Of a DNA stretch of 64,000 bases, positions 36,345 to 44,339 are shown in pieces (positions within the stretch are counted from its first letter, which is position 1; the number at the start of each line of letters is the position of its first letter). The translations under genes and the position numbers were made by a program. The notes beneath the pieces are model-generated. The model ran no database searches. It was not told the origin of the DNA and saw only the letters and a program-made list of their open reading frames with translations. The stretch comes from Caulobacteraceae bacterium (lineage in GTDB: Bacteria > Pseudomonadota > Alphaproteobacteria > Caulobacterales > Caulobacteraceae), in the NCBI GenBank assembly GCA_031291645.1, contig JARLIQ010000084.1, forward strand, positions 1 to 64,000, in the 5' to 3' direction.

Positions 36345-36521
36345 ATGGGTAGCATTTCGAAAAGAATCGCCGACATGTTCGGGCTGCGGTCCGAGGAAGG
36401 CGTCACCGCCATCGAGTACGGCCTGCTCGCAGGCTTGATCGCGGTGGCCATCGTTGCGGCGGTCACCCTGGTCGGCACCAACCTGGCGACCACGTTCAAC
36501 ACCATCGCCACCAAGATCTGA
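36345..36521 (+). CDS. Flp-type major pilin
   Basis: The 58-residue prepilin has the Flp processing site: a short basic leader, Gly19, then VTAIEYGLLAGLIAVAIVA with Glu at +5 and Tyr at +6 of the mature protein, and a hydrophobic helix. It is the structural subunit of the Tad pilus and is cleaved by CpaA, whose gene follows. The ATG at 36345 has SD GGAGAG 8 nt upstream. An upstream frame from 36267 would spoil the leader. In Caulobacter the pilA promoter is CtrA-dependent; here an FNR/FixK box is seen and no CtrA site. Confidence 0.9.
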   Translation: MGSISKRIADMFGLRSEEGVTAIEYGLLAGLIAVAIVAAVTLVGTNLATTFNTIATKI

Positions 36522-36602
36522 CGCCGCCGCCGGCAGGCCCGGCGGGTGAGCGAGGGTGTCGCCCTCGAGGATTTCCTCGGGGTCAGGGTCCGAGGTCGAG
36601 GG

Positions 36603-37130
36603 ATGAGCAGTTCTGTCGCCATTCTCCTTCAGAGCACCGGCCTCGGCGGTCTCCTCCTGGCCGCCGGGGAGGACCTCAGGGCCCGCATCATCCGCAACCA
36701 GCTGGCGCTCTGGGTGCTGGGCGCGGGCCTGGCGTCTCGCCTGGTCGTCGATGGTTGGGCGAGCTGGCTCAGCGCCGTGACGGCGCTGGCGGTCTTTGTC
36801 CCGCTCGGCCTCCTGGTTCCTCGTAATGTGATTGGCGGCGGGGACGCGAAGATGATCGCCGCCGCCACCTGCCTGTTCGAGCCGACCCGTGTTCCACAAC
36901 TCTTGCTGGCCATCGCCCTGGCCGGGGGGGCGCTTGCCGTCACCTATATGGCGGTCTCGCGCATGTTCAGGTCACGGTGGGTCGGGCGGCCGGCGCCTTC
37001 GGACGAACGCGCGCCTTCCCCAGGCCTCGTCGAACCCAAGGCGGCCAGAACCGCCTCGAAGACGTCGATACCTTTCGGTGTCGCCATCTTTGCCGGCTCC
37101 GCCTTCGTCTTTCTGCAAGAGGCGTTCTGA
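36603..37130 (+). CDS. cpaA: A24-family prepilin peptidase CpaA/TadV
   Basis: The 175-residue membrane protease has the A24 aspartate pair: GEDLRARIIRN (first Asp) and NVIGGGDAKMIAA (GxGD-type motif). About four hydrophobic segments lie between. It cleaves the Flp leader. The ATG at 36603 follows GGTCGAGGG; a GTG at 36546 would extend the N-terminus by 19 residues without added homology. The stop overlaps cpaB by one base (TGATG). Confidence 0.87.
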   Translation: MSSSVAILLQSTGLGGLLLAAGEDLRARIIRNQLALWVLGAGLASRLVVDGWASWLSAVTALAVFVPLGLLVPRNVIGGGDAKMIAAATCLFEPTRVPQLLLAIALAGGALAVTYMAVSRMFRSRWVGRPAPSDERAPSPGLVEPKAARTASKTSIPFGVAIFAGSAFVFLQEAF

Positions 37131-38056
37131 TGCTGCGCAATCTCCTCCTGATCGTTGGCGCCATGGCGATCGTGGTCGGGCTCGCCATCGCCGCCTACCT
37201 CCTGTTCCGCCCAGGCGCGCCCCGTTCCGGCGCCGAATCCGCGACCAGAGTCGCCGTCCTCGTCGCCGCGCACCCCCTCCCCTCGGGCGCCCTGCTGCGC
37301 GAGGGCGACCTCGGCTGGCGGGAAATCGAGGCGAAGGCCCCTCCGACCGGAAGCCTGGCGCGGGGCCAGGTCTCCCAAGCCCAATTCGTCGGCGCCGTGG
37401 CGCGCCGGGACTTCGCCGCCGGCGAGATGATCACCGCCAGCGCGCTCGTCGCCCCCGGCGATCGGAATTTCCTCGCCGCGGCGCTGGCGCCCGGCCGCCG
37501 CGCGGCCACCATCGCCGTGGACGCGGCCCAGAGTGCGTCCGGCCTGATCCTCCCTGGCGACCGGGTCGATGTGATCCTGGTCCAGGATATGGACCAGCAA
37601 GCCGCTCCGGGCGCGGCGACGACAAAGAAGTCGGTGGCCCAGGTCCTGCTGCGCGACGTCCGCGTAATGGCCGTCGATCGCACTTTCGCCGGATCACCAG
37701 CGGCCGCCGGCAGCGCCGCGCCCGGGACGGGCGGCGGCGCGAACGCGCCCCAACCCCGGACCATCACCCTCGAGGTCACCGACCTCGACGCCCAGCGCCT
37801 GTTCCTCGCGCTTCAACTCGGCAAGGTGGAACTGACCCTGCGCGCCCTGGCCAACGCTGGCGCAGACGCCGCGGCGTCGCGGGGACCGGTCTGGGGCAAT
37901 GAGGTCTCGGCGCTCCGGGTCGCCGCCAACGCCCCTTCGGCTTCCGTCGCCCCTCCAGGCTCGCTTCTCGGCGCGGCCTCCGCGCGTCGGAGCGCGGCGG
38001 CCCATTCCATTGCGCCAATCCGCATCCTCCGCGGCTCCAAGGCAGACGCCCAATGA
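37130..38056 (+). CDS. cpaB: Flp pilus assembly protein CpaB/RcpC
   Basis: The 308-residue protein has an N-terminal membrane helix (about 5-25) and an SAF-like domain (about 40-110; VLVAAHPLPSGALLREGDLGW and RRDFAAGEMIT). A CpaB-type C-terminal domain (about 115-260; GRRAATIAVDAAQSASGLILPGDRVDVI-type) follows. CpaB works with the secretin in the outer membrane. Gly/Ala-rich low-complexity regions near 190-215 and the C-terminus are probably linkers. The gene overlaps cpaA and cpaC. Confidence 0.9.
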   Translation: MLRNLLLIVGAMAIVVGLAIAAYLLFRPGAPRSGAESATRVAVLVAAHPLPSGALLREGDLGWREIEAKAPPTGSLARGQVSQAQFVGAVARRDFAAGEMITASALVAPGDRNFLAAALAPGRRAATIAVDAAQSASGLILPGDRVDVILVQDMDQQAAPGAATTKKSVAQVLLRDVRVMAVDRTFAGSPAAAGSAAPGTGGGANAPQPRTITLEVTDLDAQRLFLALQLGKVELTLRALANAGADAAASRGPVWGNEVSALRVAANAPSASVAPPGSLLGAASARRSAAAHSIAPIRILRGSKADAQ

Positions 38057-39528
38057 CTCGCGACCAAAGCTTGCACGAGACCCGGGACGCATCCGTGGCC
38101 GGCGGACCCGCCCCACGGATCTGGTTGGGCGCCCTTGCCGCCGCGGCGCTGCTGTCGTCGGGGGCGATATCCGTCGCAAGGGCCCAGCAGATCGCGGCGC
38201 CGGCCTCCGTGGCGAACGCCACCCAAGCCGGCGACCTGACGGTGGGCGTCGACAAGGCCCTGGTCCTGGCCATGCCCGGTCCGGGAGCGACCGTCTTCGT
38301 CGCCAACCCGGACATCGCCGACGTCCAGGCGCCGGATTCCAGGCGGCTCCTGATCTTCGGCAAGAAGCCTGGACAGACCACCGTCTACGTCTTCGCCGCC
38401 AGTGGCGCGGTCAGCAGGTACGCCGTCACCGTGCGCCGCGACGCCGAGGATGTCGCCAGCGCGCTGCAGACCCAGTTTCCGGACGCGACGGTGAGCGTGT
38501 CTCGCGGCCCCGGCGGCATGACAGTGTCCGGCCGGGTCGCCTCGCCCGCCGAGGCCGACACCCTCAAGGCCGCGGCCCAGCAGTATCTGGCCGAAAAGGA
38601 GAGCCTGAATTTCGCGGTCGCGGTCGATGAATCGACGCAGGTGAACCTGCAAATCCGCGTGGCGGAAGTCTCCCGCCAGGTCACCAGCGAGCTGGGTTTC
38701 AACTGGGACGCCGTATTCAACAACGGGACCATCGCCGTGGGCCTGCTGACCGGCCGCGAGACCTCGACGGCGTTTGGCCAGTTCACCCGCGACACCTCGA
38801 CGAGTTCGCTCGATTCCCTGGGTGTCGGCTACAAGAACGGCCCGGTGGACGTGTCGGCCCTGATCGACGCGTTGCAGTCCAATGGCCTGGTCACCATCCT
38901 CGCCGAACCGAACCTGACCGCGATCTCCGGCGCGACGGCCACCTTCCTGTCCGGCGGGGAGTTCCCCGTGCCCGTGTCCCAGAGCCTGGATCAGATATCG
39001 ATCGAGTGGAAGAAGTACGGCGTCAACGTCGACTTCACCCCGGTCGTACTCTCGTCAAACCGGATCAGCATCCGCGTGCGGCCCGAAGTCAGCGAGCTGT
39101 CGGACGTCGGCGCGGTCAAGGTCAACAACATCAGCATCCCAAGCGTCGCGGTGCGGCGGGCCGACACCACGGTCGAGCTCGCCAGCGGCCAGAGCTTCGC
39201 CATCGCCGGCCTGTTCGAGAACAGCATGTCCAATACGGTGCAACGGTTCCCCGGACTGGGCGACCTGCCGATGTTCGGCGCCCTCTTCCGTTCGAGCACC
39301 TTCAAGCGGAGCGAGAGCGAGCTGGTGTTCATCGTCACGCCCTACATCGTCCGGCCCGTCTCCCACCCGAGCGACCTCCACCTTCCGACGGAGGCGATCA
39401 ACTATTCCAACGACCTTGAGCGGATCCTGCTGGGCGACCTCTCCCAGCCGGACAAGCGGAAACCCGCCGCGGACGCACGTCCCCACCTGGCCGGACCAGC
39501 CGGCTTCATGCTGGAGGATCAGCCTTGA
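38053..39528 (+). CDS. cpaC: Flp pilus secretin CpaC/RcpA
   Basis: The 491-residue outer-membrane secretin forms the pilus exit channel. The pilus-type N-domain (about 60-130; VDKALVLAMPGPGATVFVAN, IADVQAPD) precedes a BON-like region (about 130-180). The secretin core (about 250-450) has LAEPNLTAISGATATFLSGGEFPVP and IRVRPEVSELSD. A signal segment (about 20-44) ends near ARAQQ. Coupling by ATGA overlap to cpaB and cpaD is seen. Confidence 0.93.
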   Translation: MTRDQSLHETRDASVAGGPAPRIWLGALAAAALLSSGAISVARAQQIAAPASVANATQAGDLTVGVDKALVLAMPGPGATVFVANPDIADVQAPDSRRLLIFGKKPGQTTVYVFAASGAVSRYAVTVRRDAEDVASALQTQFPDATVSVSRGPGGMTVSGRVASPAEADTLKAAAQQYLAEKESLNFAVAVDESTQVNLQIRVAEVSRQVTSELGFNWDAVFNNGTIAVGLLTGRETSTAFGQFTRDTSTSSLDSLGVGYKNGPVDVSALIDALQSNGLVTILAEPNLTAISGATATFLSGGEFPVPVSQSLDQISIEWKKYGVNVDFTPVVLSSNRISIRVRPEVSELSDVGAVKVNNISIPSVAVRRADTTVELASGQSFAIAGLFENSMSNTVQRFPGLGDLPMFGALFRSSTFKRSESELVFIVTPYIVRPVSHPSDLHLPTEAINYSNDLERILLGDLSQPDKRKPAADARPHLAGPAGFMLEDQP

Positions 39529-39926
39529 CCTCATCGCTTCGCCCGGCGCGGATCGGCGCCGTTCTGCTGTTCGCCGCCCTGGCCATGCCCGTCCTCAGCG
39601 GCTGCGTGGACCGCCATCCCGAGAGCGCGGATTCGGCCCAGACGAGGACGGCGGCCCAGCCGATCTGCCAGCCGGCGGACCCCTCGCCCGGCGCAGCGGT
39701 CACCTTGCCCGAGGAAGGCTGCTGGAACGCCGCCAACCTCGCCAAGATGGTCGCCGACCCCGCCGACCTCACGCAGGGAAAGCCGCTGGGTCCGGCGGAC
39801 GGCTCGCGGGAAACCGCGGTGATCGACGCCTACAAGCGTGGCCCGCCCAAGACGTCACCCGAACAGTCGACGAACAAGCCGACCATCGTCATCGGCGGCG
39901 GGACGGACACCGGAACCGCGCCATGA
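39525..39926 (+). CDS. cpaD: Short CpaD-type lipoprotein
   Basis: The 133-residue protein has a lipoprotein signal (LSGC, Cys at about 27). Its C-terminal module CWNAANLAKMVADPADLTQG followed by KPLGPADG is the conserved end of CpaD. CpaD proteins are usually above 200 residues, so most of the N-terminal domain is missing; no frameshift is seen. It overlaps cpaC and cpaE by ATGA. It probably helps localise the secretin, and the assignment rests on the C-terminal motif and position. Confidence 0.8.
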   Translation: MTSSLRPARIGAVLLFAALAMPVLSGCVDRHPESADSAQTRTAAQPICQPADPSPGAAVTLPEEGCWNAANLAKMVADPADLTQGKPLGPADGSRETAVIDAYKRGPPKTSPEQSTNKPTIVIGGGTDTGTAP

Positions 39927-41140
39927 GCGATATCGCAGCCCCCCCTTCGGCGCCGCTGGCCGGTTCCGCGTCTGCGCACAACGCCCTGGTCTACGTCCGC
40001 GACAGCGACTCGGAAGGCGTTATCCGTCAGGCGCTGAGCGACCTCGGCGTCTCCGACGTGACGTTCAAGACCGGCGGCGTGAGCGCGGCGTTGGCGGACT
40101 TGTCGGAACGGTCGTCGCCGCGCCTGCTCATCGTGGACGTCAGCGACCTGCGCGACCCGACGGGCCCCGCGACCGAACTCATCGGCCAGTGCGAGCCCTC
40201 GACGGGCGTGGTGCTGATCGGCCAGTCCAACGACATCCGGCTCTACCGCGCGCTGCGGGAGATCGGCGCCGCGGAGTATTTCTTCAAACCCCTGGTCTCG
40301 GCGCTGGTCTCGCGCACCTGCAACGCCATCCTCAAGGACGAGCGCGCGTCGGCGCTCGATTCTGGTCAGCACGCGGCTCGGGCGGGGAAGCTGATCCTGG
40401 TGGTGGGCGCGCGGGGCGGCGTGGGCGCCACCACCGTAGCCGTACGGACCGCCTGGCGGCTCTCCGAACACCCGCCGCGCCCCGTCGTGCTGGTCGACCT
40501 CGACCTGCAGTTCGGCGATGCGGCGCTGCAGCTCGACGCCAGCCCGGGCCACGCCCTGCGCGAGGCCCTCGAACGGGCCGAGCGGGTGGACGATCTGTTC
40601 CTGGAGCGCGGCATCATCCACGTCAGCAAGCGCCTGGACCTGCTCGCCGCGCTGGAGCCGCTGGACGACAAGATAACCTTTGAGGAGGACGCCCTGCTGT
40701 CGCTGCTGGACACCCTGCGGCGACGCTACCGCTATGTCGTCGTCGACCTGCAGCCCGCCTGCGCCGTGACCTTGCCGCGTGTCCTTCACCTGCCCAGCGT
40801 CCTCATCCTGGTGAGCGACGCCGGACTGGCGTCGGCCCGGGAGGTCGGCCGGCTGCGCCAGATGATCGGGCCCAACAGCCCCGAGCGCGCGACCATGCAC
40901 ATCCTCAACAAGAGCGGCGCCGCCGGCGCGCTGCCATTGCAGGAATTCGCACGTGGGGCCGGCCAGACGCCGGACGTCATCATCCCCTGGTCACGGGAAA
41001 TCGCCGACGCCGGCAACATGGGCGTGAAGGCCAAGCCCGACTGCGCCGTCCTCGACCGCGCCCTCGGCCCGGTCTTCGCCCGCGTGGCGGGGGAAAAGGT
41101 CGAACCCGGCCGGTCGCTGCTGTCGAGGTTGTTCGGCTGA
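39923..41140 (+). CDS. cpaE: Pilus localisation ATPase CpaE/TadZ
   Basis: The 405-residue protein has an N-terminal receiver-like domain (about 20-140; YVRDSDSEGVIRQALSDLG, LLIVDVSDLRDP) and a C-terminal MinD/ParA-like ATPase. The ATPase has the deviant Walker A GARGGVGATTVAVRTA (about 156-171), VVLVDLDLQFGDAALQLD and a VVVDLQPA loop. In Caulobacter CpaE places the Tad machine at the pole. The canonical Lys of the Walker A motif is absent, as is normal for CpaE. Start coupling with cpaD is by ATGA. Confidence 0.9.
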   Translation: MSDIAAPPSAPLAGSASAHNALVYVRDSDSEGVIRQALSDLGVSDVTFKTGGVSAALADLSERSSPRLLIVDVSDLRDPTGPATELIGQCEPSTGVVLIGQSNDIRLYRALREIGAAEYFFKPLVSALVSRTCNAILKDERASALDSGQHAARAGKLILVVGARGGVGATTVAVRTAWRLSEHPPRPVVLVDLDLQFGDAALQLDASPGHALREALERAERVDDLFLERGIIHVSKRLDLLAALEPLDDKITFEEDALLSLLDTLRRRYRYVVVDLQPACAVTLPRVLHLPSVLILVSDAGLASAREVGRLRQMIGPNSPERATMHILNKSGAAGALPLQEFARGAGQTPDVIIPWSREIADAGNMGVKAKPDCAVLDRALGPVFARVAGEKVEPGRSLLSRLFG

Positions 41141-41141
41141 T

Positions 41142-42446
41142 ATGCAACCGAGCGGCGACCATTTCACCTCTGTCGCCCGCCCGCCGGCGGCGGACCTGAT
41201 CCGCGACCAGGTGCTGATGGACATCGAGCCGGCCGTGGCCGTGCGCCTCACGCGCGAGGAGCTGACCCGGCGGATCGACCAGATGATCGCCCAGATCGCC
41301 AACGCGCGAAGGCTGCTGCTCAACAAGGCCGAACAGCAGGCGCTGGCCGCCGAATTGGTCAACGACATGATCGGCCTGGGTCCCCTGGAGCCGCTGCTTC
41401 GCGACGACACGGTGGCGGACATCCTGGTGAACGGGCCGCGGATGATCTACGTCGAGCGGCGAGGCAAGCTCGAACTCACCTCCCTGCGGTTCCGCCATGA
41501 CGCCCACGTCATGCACGTGGCGCAACGCATCGCCTCCACGGTCGGACGGCGGGTCGACGAATCGAGCCCCATGCTGGACGCCCGCCTGCTCGACGGCAGC
41601 CGCGTGAACGTGATCATCCCGCCCCTCAGCCTGAAGGGTCCCTGCATCTCGATCCGCAAGTTCTCGAAATCGGTGATGGACTTCTCCAAGTTCGCCCAGC
41701 TGGGCACCGTCTCGCCGGAACTCGCGCGGGCCCTGGAGATCGCCGCCCGCTGCCGTCTCAACATCATCATCTCGGGCGGCACCGGGTCGGGCAAGACGAC
41801 ACTGCTCAACGCCCTGTCGCGCATGATCGATCCGGATGAGCGGATCATCACCATCGAAGACGCCGCCGAACTCCAGCTCCAGCAGCCGCACGTCGTTCAG
41901 CTCGAGACCCGTCCGGCCAATATCGAGGGGCACGGCGAGATCCTGCAGCGCGACCTGGTGCGCAACGCCCTGCGGATGCGTCCGGACCGGATCATCGTGG
42001 GCGAAGTCCGCGGCGCGGAAGCCTTCGACATGATGCAGGCGATGAACACCGGCCATAACGGCTCGATGTCCACCGTCCACGCCAATTCGGCGCGCGACGC
42101 CCTCGGCCGGATCGACAACATGATCCTGATGGCGAACACCAACCTCCCCTTCCGGGCCATCCGGGCGCAGATCACCAGCGCCCTGGACCTGGTCGTCCAC
42201 ACCGAACGCATGAGGGATGGCGTCAGGCGGGTCACCGAGGTCGTTGAGGTCACGGGCATGGAGGACGACGTGATCTCGCTGAGCGAGCTCTTCGCCTACC
42301 GCTTCACGGGGGAAGGGCCCGGCGGAAAGCTGGTCGGGGTCTTCGAGGCCCACCCGGTTCGGCCGCGTTTCCTGCACCGCCTAGAGTATTTCGGGCTCGC
42401 CAACGCCTTCATGAAGGCGCTCGGCGTCCAGGGGGAAGCGCCATGA
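41142..42446 (+). CDS. cpaF: Secretion ATPase CpaF/TadA
   Basis: The 434-residue hexameric ATPase powers pilus assembly and retraction. The Walker A motif is [15 protein letters not shown] (about residues 211-225), followed by [14 protein letters not shown] (Asp box), and the conserved [20 protein letters not shown] and [14 protein letters not shown] motifs. The gene starts 1 nt after the cpaE stop and overlaps tadB by ATGA. Confidence 0.95.
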   Translation: MQPSGDHFTSVARPPAADLIRDQVLMDIEPAVAVRLTREELTRRIDQMIAQIANARRLLLNKAEQQALAAELVNDMIGLGPLEPLLRDDTVADILVNGPRMIYVERRGKLELTSLRFRHDAHVMHVAQRIASTVGRRVDESSPMLDARLLDGSRVNVIIPPLSLKGPCISIRKFSKSVMDFSKFAQLGTVSPELARALEIAARCRLNIIISGGTGSGKTTLLNALSRMIDPDERIITIEDAAELQLQQPHVVQLETRPANIEGHGEILQRDLVRNALRMRPDRIIVGEVRGAEAFDMMQAMNTGHNGSMSTVHANSARDALGRIDNMILMANTNLPFRAIRAQITSALDLVVHTERMRDGVRRVTEVVEVTGMEDDVISLSELFAYRFTGEGPGGKLVGVFEAHPVRPRFLHRLEYFGLANAFMKALGVQGEAP

Positions 42447-43387
42447 CCGCCATCCTGATCATCGTGGCGCTTGTGCTGCTGCTGGCGGGGGCGGCCACCC
42501 TGGCCGCTGTCACCGGGGCCATGCGCACGACCCAGCGGATCGTCAAGCGACGGGTGGACGCGATCCTTCCCATGTCCAGCGCGCTGTTCGGGAACGCAGA
42601 GACCGGGCGCGACCGCGCGAACGCCGTGATCCAGGCGGTCCTGGGCGTAGGCGTTCGCCGCTCGTGGGACTCGCAGACGCCCACCCTCACCCTGCTCATC
42701 CCGGCCGTCATCGCGGCGGCGGTGACCTGGGGCTTGCTTTGCGTGGTCTTCCGGCTGCCGATCTGGCTCTGGGCGCCCGGCACGATCGTGGGCATGCTGA
42801 TTCCGCCCCAGATCATGCTGCGGCTCGAGCAGGCCCGTCTGGAAGCCAAGTTCGTCGACGTGTTTCCCGACGCCGTCGACATGATCGTGCGCATGCTGCG
42901 GGCCGGCCTTCCAATGAGCGCGACCATCCGGGTGGTCGGGACGGAGGCCGCCTCGCCGGTGAAGGAGGTGTTCGCCGCCGTCGGGGATCAGATGACCATC
43001 GGCGTCAGCTTCGAGCGGGCCTTGATCGCCGCCGGCAGACGCATTCGCGCCCACGACTTTCGGTTCTTCACGGTGGCCGCGTCGTTGCAGCAGGCCACCG
43101 GCGGCAATCTGGCGACCACCCTGGAGATCCTCTCGGAGATCATCCGCAGGCGTCGCGCTGGCCGGCTGAAGGCCAGGGCGGTGACGGGCGAGGTGCGGAT
43201 GTCGGCCTATGTTCTGGCCGCCATGCCCTTCGCGATCATCGGCGGCCTGCTCTTGGTCAATGCGTCCTATCTGGCGCCGCTGATCACCGACCGCAGAGGC
43301 AACGTGATCATCGCCGTGGCGATAGGGGGACTGCTCAGCGGCTTCGCGGTCATGCGCCAGATGATGCGCAGCGTCACCCGTCTCTGA
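42443..43387 (+). CDS. tadB: Tad inner-membrane platform protein TadB
   Basis: The 314-residue T2SSF-family protein has N-terminal and C-terminal membrane helices (about 3-28, 88-115, 260-280 and 288-305). The cytoplasmic T2SSF domain (about 140-260) has FPDAVDMIVRMLRAGLPMSAT and AASLQQATGGNLATTLEILS. With TadC it forms the membrane base on which CpaF acts. It overlaps cpaF by ATGA. Confidence 0.92.
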   Translation: MTAILIIVALVLLLAGAATLAAVTGAMRTTQRIVKRRVDAILPMSSALFGNAETGRDRANAVIQAVLGVGVRRSWDSQTPTLTLLIPAVIAAAVTWGLLCVVFRLPIWLWAPGTIVGMLIPPQIMLRLEQARLEAKFVDVFPDAVDMIVRMLRAGLPMSATIRVVGTEAASPVKEVFAAVGDQMTIGVSFERALIAAGRRIRAHDFRFFTVAASLQQATGGNLATTLEILSEIIRRRRAGRLKARAVTGEVRMSAYVLAAMPFAIIGGLLLVNASYLAPLITDRRGNVIIAVAIGGLLSGFAVMRQMMRSVTRL

Positions 43388-43402
43388 ACCGGGGGTGGGT
43401 CC

Positions 43403-44329
43403 ATGTCCGTCGAGGCGCTCCTCACCGCCACCCTTTCCGCCCTGCTGCTGATCGGCGGCCTCGCCCTGATGGCCAGCGCCGCGCGCTCGCGGCGGGACTC
43501 CGCCGCCAAGCGCCTGCAGCTGATCGCCGTGTCCCAGGCCGGCGCGCCTGAGAGGGCCGAGTTCGATTTTCATGGGATTGGCGCGGCGCTCTCGCGCGGC
43601 CCCGTGGGGGGGATGAACCCGGCGGAGTTGCGCGAGATCACCCGGGCCTGCCGCCGGCTGAATATCCCCGCACGCTACGCGACCACGGTCTTCGCCGGGC
43701 TGAGGATCGTGCCCGCCCTCGTCCTGGCCACCGTAAGCCTGTTCGTCATCCGCCTGGCGCCGAGCCATCCGCCGCTGGCGGGCCAGGTGCTGGCCGTGGC
43801 GGCGGCCGCCGCCGTGGGGTGGATCGCGCCGGGTATGATCCTGGGGCATTTCACCAAACGACATGTGGTCGCGGCGGCCGAGGGCCTCCCGGAAGCGCTC
43901 GAACTGCTGGTGGTCTGCGTCGAAGCGGGGCTTTCGCTGGAGGACGCCATCGACCGGATCACGGGCGATCTGTCCTGGTCGCAACCCGCCTTGGCGGAAG
44001 AACTGGCGCTCACCTCCGCGGACTTGAAGATCCTGCCCGACCGCGACCAGGCGCTGGCCAATCTGGCCTCGCGCGTCGACACGCCCAGCGTCCGCTCGGT
44101 GGTGACCGCGCTGTCCCAGACGCTGCGCTACGGCACGCCGCTGGTCCAGGCCCTGCGCACCACCGCGGCCGAGTTACGGAGCGACGCCCTGGTCCGGATG
44201 GAGGAGCGCGCCAATCAGCTGCCGACCCTCCTCACCCTGCCCATGATGCTGCTCATCATGCCGACCACCTTCCTGATCATCGGCGGACCGGCGGCCCTGC
44301 GGCTGCTCGATCTCTTCGCCCACCACTGA
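43403..44329 (+). CDS. tadC: Tad inner-membrane platform protein TadC
   Basis: The 308-residue T2SSF-family protein has LPEALELLVVCVEAGLSLEDAI and VVTALSQTLRYGTPLVQALR, plus four hydrophobic segments. It is the usual last gene of Tad clusters. It starts 15 nt after tadB and ends 10 nt before the convergent GGDEF-EAL gene. Confidence 0.92.
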   Translation: MSVEALLTATLSALLLIGGLALMASAARSRRDSAAKRLQLIAVSQAGAPERAEFDFHGIGAALSRGPVGGMNPAELREITRACRRLNIPARYATTVFAGLRIVPALVLATVSLFVIRLAPSHPPLAGQVLAVAAAAAVGWIAPGMILGHFTKRHVVAAAEGLPEALELLVVCVEAGLSLEDAIDRITGDLSWSQPALAEELALTSADLKILPDRDQALANLASRVDTPSVRSVVTALSQTLRYGTPLVQALRTTAAELRSDALVRMEERANQLPTLLTLPMMLLIMPTTFLIIGGPAALRLLDLFAHH

Positions 44330-44339
44330 GCACGGCGGC

